13,548 nucleotides of DNA from an uncultured Ruminococcus sp. (GTDB taxonomy: Bacteria; Bacillota; Clostridia; Oscillospirales; CAG-272). The notes beneath the pieces were generated by a model. The model was not told the origin of the DNA, made no database searches, and saw only the letters and a list, made by a program, of their open reading frames with translations. Both the position numbers and the translations under genes were made by a program. The stretch is from NCBI GenBank assembly GCA_902803255.1, contig CADCPG010000092.1:1-13548 (forward strand), written 5' to 3'. Shown one piece after another: positions 7,258-13,548 of the stretch. The first letter of the stretch is position 1. Each line of letters begins with the position of its first letter.

Positions 7258-8259
7258 ATGAACGGAAATACGACCGGAACTGAAAAACTTCAGGATCTCT
7301 CGTCTCTCGGACTTCCCGAAGAGGAACTCTTCAGCAGAGTCGAAAGCGACAAACTTGCGGCAGAGAAGATCACGGCACCCAGATACAGCTACTGGCACTC
7401 GGTGTTCAGAGTCTTCTTCAGAAAGAAGATCAATATCGTTATACTCGGCCTGCTTGCTGTTATCGTGGTATTTGCCTACATTTACCCCATGTTCTCCAAT
7501 TACGACCGCTTCTCGAGCGTCCTGACCGAGGGCGGGAAGCATCTCACGCCCGAAAAGGCGATGGAGCTCCATTCGGACGACGCGAAGATCCACTGGATAC
7601 TCGGCTCGGGCGGCGTCGGTGAATCCACCTTTGACGCCATCTGGACCGGTTCGCGCCTCTCGCTTTCGCTCGCCTTCATCTGTGCCATTATTAATTTGAC
7701 AATAGGCGTCGTGCTCGGCGCGGTCTGGGGATTTTCCAAGCGCTTCGACCTCATCATGCAGGAGGTCTTCAATATTATCGGCAACGTGCCGTACATACTC
7801 CTCATCTCGGTCATAGTCATGCTGCTCTCAGCCAGTTTCTGGACGCTGGTCTTCGCTCTGACCGTCACCGGCTGGCTCGGCATCGCGTATTTCATCAGGA
7901 CCCAGGTCGTAATTATCCGCGACCGCGAGTACAATCTGGCATCGCGCTGCCTCGGAACGTCCATCTTCCGTATCGCCATGAAGAACATACTGCCCTTCAT
8001 GGTGTCGGTCATCGTCACTCTCGCCGCCACGGAGATACCGTTATATATTTCATATGAAGTATTCCTCAGCTACATCGGGCTTACGATGTCTGATATCTCG
8101 CTCGGCAAACTCATCGGTACCGCGCAGCCCTCTATGTTCACCCCCGGTATGCAGCTCGAATTCTGGGCTCCGGTCGCGATCGCTTCGATCATTACCATAG
8201 TTCTCTACGTCGTGGGACAGAACCTCGGTGACGCCTCCGATCCGAGGACACATATGTGA
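7258..8259 (+). CDS. oppC: Peptide ABC transporter permease (OppC type)
   Basis: Second channel subunit, 333 residues, a usual length for OppC/DppC. A cytoplasmic N-tail of about 55 residues precedes helix 1 (about 58-77, NIVILGLLAVIVVFAYIYPM). The family landmark normally read as LGTDxxGRD is degenerate here, as ILGSGGVGESTFDAIWTGSR (114-133). The core helices follow at about 133-157, 178-192, 194-212, 244-262 and 303-320. The EAA coupling loop is REYNLASRCLGTSIFRIAMK (223-242), followed by NILPF. It is the most ordinary subunit of this importer. The ribosome site GAGGTGA overlaps the oppB stop, six bases from ATG, so the two permeases are translationally coupled. Confidence 0.93.
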   Translation: MNGNTTGTEKLQDLSSLGLPEEELFSRVESDKLAAEKITAPRYSYWHSVFRVFFRKKINIVILGLLAVIVVFAYIYPMFSNYDRFSSVLTEGGKHLTPEKAMELHSDDAKIHWILGSGGVGESTFDAIWTGSRLSLSLAFICAIINLTIGVVLGAVWGFSKRFDLIMQEVFNIIGNVPYILLISVIVMLLSASFWTLVFALTVTGWLGIAYFIRTQVVIIRDREYNLASRCLGTSIFRIAMKNILPFMVSVIVTLAATEIPLYISYEVFLSYIGLTMSDISLGKLIGTAQPSMFTPGMQLEFWAPVAIASIITIVLYVVGQNLGDASDPRTHM

Positions 8260-8263
8260 GGTG
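8258..8263 (+). promoter_or_regulatory. Ribosome binding site choosing the oppD start
   Basis: GAGGTG overlaps the oppC stop and sits well for ATG at 8268. A GTG at 8256 is also in frame, with GAGGA seven bases before it, and would add four residues (MRCG). The ATG is preferred as the commoner codon, but the choice is not certain. Confidence 0.55.
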
Positions 8264-8267
8264 CGGC

Positions 8268-10067
8268 ATGGCTGATTACAAGGACGCAGGCATGAATGCC
8301 GTCACGGGAAAGACCGTCGACAATAATAAGAAGGTTCTCCTGTCTGTCAAGGATCTTGTCGTCAAATTCCACGTCAGAGGCAGAGTGCTCACCGCGATAC
8401 GCGGCATCTCGCTCGACGTCATGGAGAACGAGTCGATCGCCATAGTCGGCGAGTCAGGCTCGGGCAAATCCGTCTTCACCAAGACCTTCGCCGGGATGCT
8501 CGACAGCAACGGTTTCATCGACAGCGGCGACATCATCTACAACGACGAAGAACTCGTCACGACGAACGTCTCAAACAGCAGGAAGCATCGCAAGACCGTC
8601 GAATCCATTCGAAAAGAACTCGACCGGAACTACGGCCGTGAGTTCGCCTCTCCGGTCTGGGTCGAGCTCGACAGGCTCAAAAAAGAGAAGGAGAGCCGCG
8701 CGAAGCTCACTCCCGAGGAATCCGCCGAGTTCGACGTCCAGCTGAAGGAACTGCTGTTCCAGAAGACCGAAGTCTACAACCACAAACTCACTCTCGACTC
8801 CTCTAAAGAAAAAGAGGCCATTAAAGAGGCCGACGCCAGGATCGCGAAGTTCTCCGAAGAGATAAAGAAGATCGAGGCGCAGAAAAAGATAAAGGCAGCC
8901 GAGAAAAAGGCAAAGGCCGCCGGCGACGTTTCGTACAACACCGAGTATGAGAAGAAAAGACTCGAGCTCGGTAAGAAATACATCGAAATGGCGAATGTCA
9001 CCGTCCCTGAGAGCATCTCGGAGCGCAATCTCATCCTCGCGAAGGAGATACTGCTCTCGACCGGCCGCATCGGAGGCCTCCGCGGCGCGAACATGCGCCG
9101 CAGGCTCGTTAAATGCTGCACCGAGGCCATGAAGACGGGCATCGACCTGTCCGATCTGTCCGAACGCAACAAGGTCTTCGACAAGGTAATATTCAGAGTA
9201 AGGTACATCGACGAGACCGAGGAGATCCTTCACGGAGAGTGCATCCTCAACCTCGCCAAGATCAAGGAACAGACCGACTGGACCCAGATCAGAGGTAAGA
9301 AGATCGCCACCGTTTTCCAGGACCCGATGACCTCGCTCAACCCCATCATCACGATAGGGAAGCAGATCACGTCGGTCATTCTGAAGCACCAGAAGTGCTC
9401 TGAATTCGAAGCCAGGGAGCGCGCCCTCATCCTTATGAAGAAGGTCGGCATACCCGAGGCGGAGAAGAGGTTCGACGATTACCCCTTCCAGTATTCCGGC
9501 GGCATGAGGCAGAGGATAGTCATTGCCATCGCGCTGTCCTGCCAGCCGAAGATCCTCATCTGCGACGAGCCCACCACCGCTCTCGACGTTACTATCCAGG
9601 CGCAGATACTCAAGCTGCTCAAGGATCTGCAGAGAGAATTCAACTACACCATCGTATTCATCACACACGACCTGGGAGTCGTGGCCAACATAGCGGACAG
9701 AGTCGCTGTGCTCTACGCCGGACAGATCGTCGAGGTAGGACACGTGAACGAGATCTTCTTCGATCCGCGTCATCCCTACACCTGGGCGCTGCTTTCGTCG
9801 CTGCCTCAGCTCGCCAAGAGAAACACCAAGCTCTATTCGATCACCGGTACTCCTCCGAGCCTCTACAACACTATCGTTGGCGACCCGTTCGCTCCGAGAA
9901 ATCCCTACTGCCTGAAGATCGACACGCTTCTCGATCCTCCGATGTTCCGGATCACCGACACCCACTATGCAAAGACCTGGCTGCTCGATCCCAGATCGCC
10001 TAAGATCGAAAAGCCCGAAGCGATCAGGAACATCCATGAAAAGCTCATCGAAGCTTTCAATATCTGA
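8268..10067 (+). CDS. oppD: Peptide ABC transporter ATP-binding protein (OppD type) with a large insertion
   Basis: Cytoplasmic ATPase that drives import, 599 residues against about 320-340 normally. The ABC motifs are complete: Walker A GESGSGKS (61-68), Q-loop VFQDPMTSLNP (Q351), signature YSGGMRQR (409-416), Walker B ILICDEP (429-435, E434) and H-loop H467 (FITHDLG). The oligopeptide C-terminal extension is present (HPYTWALLSSLPQ, 502-514). Walker A and the Q-loop are normally about 50 residues apart; here they are 290 apart. The extra block (about 98-322) is highly charged. It includes a probable coiled coil around 176-218 and a more globular part around 225-320. The canonical fold resumes at about 326 (ILNLAKIKEQTDWTQIRGKK). 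The usual C-terminal Cys positions are D, N, D and T (GDPFAPRNPYCLKID, then KTWLL), so an iron-sulfur site is absent. Confidence 0.93.
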   Translation: MADYKDAGMNAVTGKTVDNNKKVLLSVKDLVVKFHVRGRVLTAIRGISLDVMENESIAIVGESGSGKSVFTKTFAGMLDSNGFIDSGDIIYNDEELVTTNVSNSRKHRKTVESIRKELDRNYGREFASPVWVELDRLKKEKESRAKLTPEESAEFDVQLKELLFQKTEVYNHKLTLDSSKEKEAIKEADARIAKFSEEIKKIEAQKKIKAAEKKAKAAGDVSYNTEYEKKRLELGKKYIEMANVTVPESISERNLILAKEILLSTGRIGGLRGANMRRRLVKCCTEAMKTGIDLSDLSERNKVFDKVIFRVRYIDETEEILHGECILNLAKIKEQTDWTQIRGKKIATVFQDPMTSLNPIITIGKQITSVILKHQKCSEFEARERALILMKKVGIPEAEKRFDDYPFQYSGGMRQRIVIAIALSCQPKILICDEPTTALDVTIQAQILKLLKDLQREFNYTIVFITHDLGVVANIADRVAVLYAGQIVEVGHVNEIFFDPRHPYTWALLSSLPQLAKRNTKLYSITGTPPSLYNTIVGDPFAPRNPYCLKIDTLLDPPMFRITDTHYAKTWLLDPRSPKIEKPEAIRNIHEKLIEAFNI

Positions 10068-10082
10068 CAGGGGGGCAGCTTC

Positions 10083-11414
10083 ATGAACGAACAGCTTAAA
10101 TTCAACGGCGCCGCCGATCTTTCAAAAGCCAAACATCTCCCCGTTAACGGTCCGTTCGACGAGAACGGCCGCGAGATCCTTCTTTCGCTTAAGAACGTCG
10201 ACATCACATTCGGAAAGGGCGACAGGGCCGTCAAGGCCGTAAAGAACGCTTCTTTCGACATCTACAGGGGCGAGACCTTCTCGCTCGTCGGAGAGTCGGG
10301 CTCGGGGAAGACCACCATCGGCAGAGCCGTAATCAGAGTCAACCCCTGCGCCGCCGGCGAGATCGACTACAAGGGCGTACGGATCTCGGGAAAGATCCCG
10401 AAGTCGGTCGACAGGGAAGTCATCAGGAACATCCAGATGGTCTTCCAGGATCCCGCCGCCTCGCTCAACGAGCGCGCGACGGTGGATTACATCATCTCCG
10501 AAGGACTTTACAACTTCCATCTCTTCAAGAACGAGGCCGAGAGAGTCGCGAAGGTCGAGAAGATCATCGACGAGGTCGGACTGCTCCCCGAGCACCTGAC
10601 GCGCTATCCACACGAGTTTTCGGGCGGACAGCGCCAGAGGATCGGTCTTGCGAGAGCCATGGTTATGGAGCCGGAGCTCGTCATCGCCGACGAGCCGATC
10701 TCCGCGCTCGACATCTCGATCAGAGCACAGGTCCTCAATCTTATGAAGAAGTTCCAGGAGGAACGCGGTACCACCTACCTCTTCATCGCCCACGACCTTT
10801 CGATCGTCAGATTCATCTCCGACAGGATAGGCGTCATTTACAAGGGCGACATCGTCGAGGTGGCGTCGTCCGAGGAACTCTTCAACTTCCCGCTCCATCC
10901 CTACACGAGATCGCTCATCTCGGCCATACCGATCCCCGATCCGCTGCTCGAGAAGAACAAGGTGCTGTTCACCTATGATCCCTCGATCCATGACTACAGC
11001 AGCGAGACTCCGGAGCTCCGTCCGATCGGACACGATCACTATGTATTCGGAAGTCTCTCCGAGATAGAGGAATACAAGAAGATCCGCGAAGCGGGCATCC
11101 CGCTCAAGCCGGTCACTATCAAAGACGTCAACGCTCCCGCCGACGGTCAGAAAGAGGAGGAAGAGAAGGACGCGGACGACAACGTTTCTCACGAGCCGAT
11201 CCTCGACACCCCGCTTCACGATACCGGCACAGCCTGGCTCGGAGTTCTTGCGTTCCTTTTCCCGATACTCGGGCTCATCGCCGCCGCGGTCTTCCGCAAG
11301 CACAATTATATGCGCAACCGCAGATCCTGCCGCAAGGGCTCGTTCATAGGCCTGGCGTTCAGGGGAGCGCTGCTGATCATATTCCTGATCCTGCTGCTCC
11401 TCGCGGTCATCTGA
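10083..11414 (+). CDS. oppF: Peptide ABC transporter ATP-binding protein (OppF type) with a C-terminal membrane hairpin
   Basis: Partner ATPase of OppD, 443 residues against about 310-340 normally. Motifs are Walker A GESGSGKT (70-77), Q-loop VFQDPAASLNE (Q122), signature FSGGQRQR (179-186), Walker B LVIADEP (199-205, E204) and H-loop H237. HPYTRSLISAIPIPDP (272-287) and ELRPIGHDHYVFGS mark the OppF-type tail. After the normal end at about 335-350 comes an acidic linker (357-366, KEEEEKDADD). Two hydrophobic helices follow, at about 384-403 (AWLGVLAFLFPILGLIAAAV) and 429-443 (ALLIIFLILLLLAVI), separated by a basic loop (RKHNYMRNRRSCRKG). OppF proteins are normally peripheral with no membrane segments, so this one appears to be self-anchored. 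The reading frame is continuous from ATPase to the tail, so it is a true fusion in the sequence. A ribosome site of six G lies seven bases before ATG. Confidence 0.93.
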   Translation: MNEQLKFNGAADLSKAKHLPVNGPFDENGREILLSLKNVDITFGKGDRAVKAVKNASFDIYRGETFSLVGESGSGKTTIGRAVIRVNPCAAGEIDYKGVRISGKIPKSVDREVIRNIQMVFQDPAASLNERATVDYIISEGLYNFHLFKNEAERVAKVEKIIDEVGLLPEHLTRYPHEFSGGQRQRIGLARAMVMEPELVIADEPISALDISIRAQVLNLMKKFQEERGTTYLFIAHDLSIVRFISDRIGVIYKGDIVEVASSEELFNFPLHPYTRSLISAIPIPDPLLEKNKVLFTYDPSIHDYSSETPELRPIGHDHYVFGSLSEIEEYKKIREAGIPLKPVTIKDVNAPADGQKEEEEKDADDNVSHEPILDTPLHDTGTAWLGVLAFLFPILGLIAAAVFRKHNYMRNRRSCRKGSFIGLAFRGALLIIFLILLLLAVI

Positions 11415-11454
11415 CGATACCGTAAAGGGGTCCCGAAATAACGGAGCCCGCCTT

Positions 11455-11482
11455 CTGCGGAACGGGTGCTCCCGTTCCGCGG
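11455..11482 (+). promoter_or_regulatory. Perfect GC-rich hairpin after oppF
   Basis: GCGGAACGGG and CCCGTTCCGC pair without a mismatch around TGCT, and one more G-U and one C-G pair extend the stem to 12. No T-run follows on either strand, so it is not a standard terminator. It may stabilise the upstream mRNA or serve as a weak stop. It occupies most of the 97-base gap before the next gene. Confidence 0.5.
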
Positions 11483-11511
11483 AAGACGTCCGGAAGGGAC
11501 CCGGTTTTAAA

Positions 11512-12693
11512 ATGGAAGATAAAAAAGAAGAAAAAAAGCTCTTTCGGGACAAAAAGACAGTCCTGCGTCTGATCGCGGTCATAGTGCTGGCGGCCGTCGG
11601 GGCCTCTGGCATCGCGATCGGCATCGGAGGTCTGCTCACGACCGGCAAAGGTGTCAAGACGGTCGAGGCACATGACGGGGCTGTCGGTTGCGCACATGAG
11701 CTCGTATTCACATACGAACTTGGAGTGTCGGGCATGTCCTCCACAGCCGAATATAAAGCGCTGCGAAATATTTATACCGAAAAAACCATATATTACTACC
11801 GGCTTTTCCATCCGACTCTTTCTTTTTCAGATACCGTAAACCTCGCTTCGCTGAATTCTTCTCCGAACACTGAGATCGTACTTCCCGCGGAACTCTGCTC
11901 GTCTCTTGAAAAAGCGGCATCCGATCCGGGGCGAAACATTTTTCTTGCTCCGGCTTTTGCCTATTACGAGACCCTGTGGTCGTCATCCTACGACGAGGAC
12001 GCCGCGACATGGGACCCTGCCAGAAACACGCAGATGCGTTCCTTCTACGACGCTCTCATCCCTTTCGTCGGCTCCGACGAACATGTGAGCCTTGAGTTCA
12101 GGGGCGGCGGCAAGGTCGTTCTCCGCGTCAGCGACGAGTATCTCGCCTTCGCGGATGAACGCGGGATCGAAGCTTTCGTCGATTTCTGCTGGATGAAGAA
12201 CGCGTATATCGTCGACCTGCTTGCCGGCGATTTCGTATCGCTCGGATACAGACACGGCGCGATTGCCTCGAAGGACGGTTTTGCCCGCAATTTCGATTCG
12301 TCGGACACGCGTTACGTGTCCGGGTTCTATATCGAAAAGGACGGGAAGACAGTATCCGCCGGAGGCCTCGTATACGGAGGCGGCGTTGCCTTCTGCTCGC
12401 TGCGCCGGTTCGCTCTCGACGGATTCGAGGAGAGCTACTGCTACACTTACAGAGACGGCACCGTGGTATCCCGGTATATCGGCGTCTCTGATCTGCTGCC
12501 TCACGACGCCTCCGGGCCTGCGACGGCTTTTTCGACCCGGCTCGGCTGCTCTGATCTTCTGCTCAGACTTCTCCCGCTCTATATGTCCGACAGATGCCGG
12601 GAATTCGGCGGGGACGGTGAGGCGGGACTCGTATATCTCGACGGGGATTCGGTCTCCTGCATCCCTTCCGACGGCTGCGAATACAGGCCCTGA
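11512..12693 (+). CDS. Membrane-anchored extracytoplasmic protein, possibly a degenerate ApbE-like fold
   Basis: A protein of 393 residues with a strongly charged N-tail (MEDKKEEKKLFRDKK), one membrane helix at about 17-42 and a large C-terminal part predicted outside the cell. I do not firmly recognise it. The order of weak landmarks matches FAD:protein FMN transferase (ApbE). These are NLASLNSSP (110-118) like SELSRLN, VLPAELCSSLEKA (123-135), NIFLAPAFAYYETLW (142-156) like the FDPTVGPL..LW region, VDFCWMKNAYIVDLLAGDF (223-241) like GGIAKGYAVD, and SRYIGVSDLLP (320-330) like the HIIDPxTGxP region. The catalytic residues of that family are not evident, so any activity is doubtful. The ribosome site is weak (GGAAGGGA, 12 bases upstream). 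It probably shares the opp transcript, but its role is unknown. Confidence 0.75.
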   Translation: MEDKKEEKKLFRDKKTVLRLIAVIVLAAVGASGIAIGIGGLLTTGKGVKTVEAHDGAVGCAHELVFTYELGVSGMSSTAEYKALRNIYTEKTIYYYRLFHPTLSFSDTVNLASLNSSPNTEIVLPAELCSSLEKAASDPGRNIFLAPAFAYYETLWSSSYDEDAATWDPARNTQMRSFYDALIPFVGSDEHVSLEFRGGGKVVLRVSDEYLAFADERGIEAFVDFCWMKNAYIVDLLAGDFVSLGYRHGAIASKDGFARNFDSSDTRYVSGFYIEKDGKTVSAGGLVYGGGVAFCSLRRFALDGFEESYCYTYRDGTVVSRYIGVSDLLPHDASGPATAFSTRLGCSDLLLRLLPLYMSDRCREFGGDGEAGLVYLDGDSVSCIPSDGCEYRP

Positions 12694-12711
12694 ACACAGG
12701 AGCAGGCGCCG

Positions 12712-12767
12712 ATGTCATGATCATGATGAGAATTATAAAAATTTTTTTATCACGGAGAGAAAAATGA
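12712..12767 (+). other. Possible tiny upstream reading frames before the channel gene
   Basis: An AGGAG (12698-12702) precedes ATG TCA TGA at 12712 by nine bases, a two-codon frame. A second frame from 12717 encodes MIMMRIIKIFLSRREK and stops at 12765-12767, overlapping the channel start as ATGA. This could couple translation, but it is too short to support as a gene. Confidence 0.2.
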
Positions 12768-13548
12768 ACAAGAACAGGAAAAACATGCTGATCAGGCTGA
12801 TCGTGTGCGCAGGTCTGCTCACGGTGCTGATCCCGGTCGGCTTTCTAACAAGCGTATTCAGCGCCCAGTCGTTCCAGAATGTGACGATCAACCTGTCGAA
12901 CATACTCAAACTCATCGTCATGGCGGCCCTTGTCATCGGTATCCAGACCGGACTGTATCTGCTCCTTCAGATCCCCCGGCCGACCAACCACAGAGTCCGC
13001 TCGATTCTGTCTATCATCTCGAGCCTGCTCAAGTACGTCGCCATCATAGTGATCATCTGCTGGGGCCTGTCGATCATCGGAGTCAACGTATCGACTATCG
13101 TCGCGAGCGTCGGGATCGTAGCTCTTGTCGTCGGTTTCAGCGCCGAGAGCCTCATCAGCGACGTCGTGACAGGGGCTTTCATGCTCTTCGAGAACCAGTA
13201 TAACGTGGGCGATATCGTGGAAGTCGACGGATTCAGAGGAACGGTCACCAATATCGGTATCCGCACGACCAGCATCACCGATACCGGCGACAACGTCAAG
13301 ATCGTCAACAACTCCGACATGAAGAACATACTCAACAGATCCGACAGGATCTCGCGCAGCCTCAGCGATATCGCGATCCCCTACGCGACCGATCTTGCCG
13401 CCCTCGAGGCCGGGATCCCGCAGCTCATGGAGGAAATATACGCTGCGAGGGTCGACATATTCAAGAGCGCGCCTCGGTACCTCGGTGTACAGTCGCTTGC
13501 CGACAGTTCCGTCGTGCTGCGCTTTGTCGTCGACGTCGACGAAAAAGA
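12764..13548 (+). CDS. MscS-family mechanosensitive ion channel, 3' end cut by the window
   Basis: Inner-membrane tension-gated channel that releases solutes during hypo-osmotic shock. In all, 261 codons are visible, with no stop before the right edge. Membrane helices lie at about 10-32, 46-70 and 82-105. The pore-lining helix follows at about 108-142 (VSTIVASVGIVALVVGFSAE, then SLISDVVTGAF). It is followed by the MscS beta-domain signature NVGDIVEVDGFRGTVTNIGI (147-166), then RTTSITDTGDN, and VNNSDMKNILNRS (181-193) in place of the usual IPN-type motif. The pore helix lacks the dense Ala/Gly pattern of E. coli MscS, as is common in the small-MscS subfamily of Firmicutes. GGAG lies six bases before ATG. 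It is 70 bases downstream of the previous gene, on the same strand, after an AT-rich stretch with no clear promoter. Confidence 0.92.
   Translation, partial: MNKNRKNMLIRLIVCAGLLTVLIPVGFLTSVFSAQSFQNVTINLSNILKLIVMAALVIGIQTGLYLLLQIPRPTNHRVRSILSIISSLLKYVAIIVIICWGLSIIGVNVSTIVASVGIVALVVGFSAESLISDVVTGAFMLFENQYNVGDIVEVDGFRGTVTNIGIRTTSITDTGDNVKIVNNSDMKNILNRSDRISRSLSDIAIPYATDLAALEAGIPQLMEEIYAARVDIFKSAPRYLGVQSLADSSVVLRFVVDVDEK

Noticed and set aside
8571..10037. A 488-codon minus-strand frame opposite oppD
   Set aside because: Antisense shadow rich in D, V, L and E, the mirror of the plus-strand codons; all ABC motifs read on the plus strand.
10122..11744. A 540-codon minus-strand frame opposite oppF and the next gene
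   Set aside because: Spans two real plus-strand genes and their gap, has no start signal, and its composition is antisense-like.
12729..12750. AT-rich stretch with TATAAA as a promoter for the channel gene
   Set aside because: No -35-like hexamer is found at the right spacing, so a separate promoter cannot be supported.

Overview
The window reads as chromosomal DNA from a low-redundancy, moderately GC-rich Firmicute, most likely a gut-type Clostridia member (Oscillospirales-like). This rests on the strong AGGAGG-type ribosome sites, consensus TTGACA/TATAAT promoters, a lipoprotein-type binding protein, and the style of the peptide transporter. No RNA genes, CRISPR arrays, insertion sequences or phage genes were seen.

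Layout. The left arm is transcribed on the minus strand: valS (valyl-tRNA synthetase, 196-2856) is followed 42 bases downstream by the 5' part of a gene for a small secreted protein that runs off the left edge. A roughly 450-base gap (2857-3304) carries two divergent, near-consensus promoters and a GC-rich block between them. Rightwards, a plus-strand operon begins with a peptide ABC importer in the order binding protein, permease 1, permease 2, ATPase 1, ATPase 2 (oppA-B-C-D-F, 3305-11414). It is followed by a membrane-anchored protein that looks like a degenerate ApbE-type fold (11512-12693), and by an MscS-family mechanosensitive channel cut by the right edge (12764-end).

How the genes work together. 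OppA is a lipid-anchored extracellular receptor that should pass a peptide-like ligand to the OppB/OppC channel, powered by OppD/OppF. A long hairpin with a short T-run between oppA and oppB could give more receptor than channel. The last two genes are co-directional, but nothing in the sequence proves a functional link.

Main interest. Four of the five importer subunits depart from the textbook Opp plan. OppA appears circularly permuted: its N-terminal region looks like the C-terminal end of ordinary family members, and it stops where they still have about 80 residues to go. OppB carries about 290 extracytoplasmic residues after its first membrane helix. OppD has about 230 extra residues between Walker A and the Q-loop and lacks the usual C-terminal cysteines. 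OppF ends in a two-helix membrane hairpin. Taken together this suggests a structurally distinct, co-evolved branch of peptide importers.
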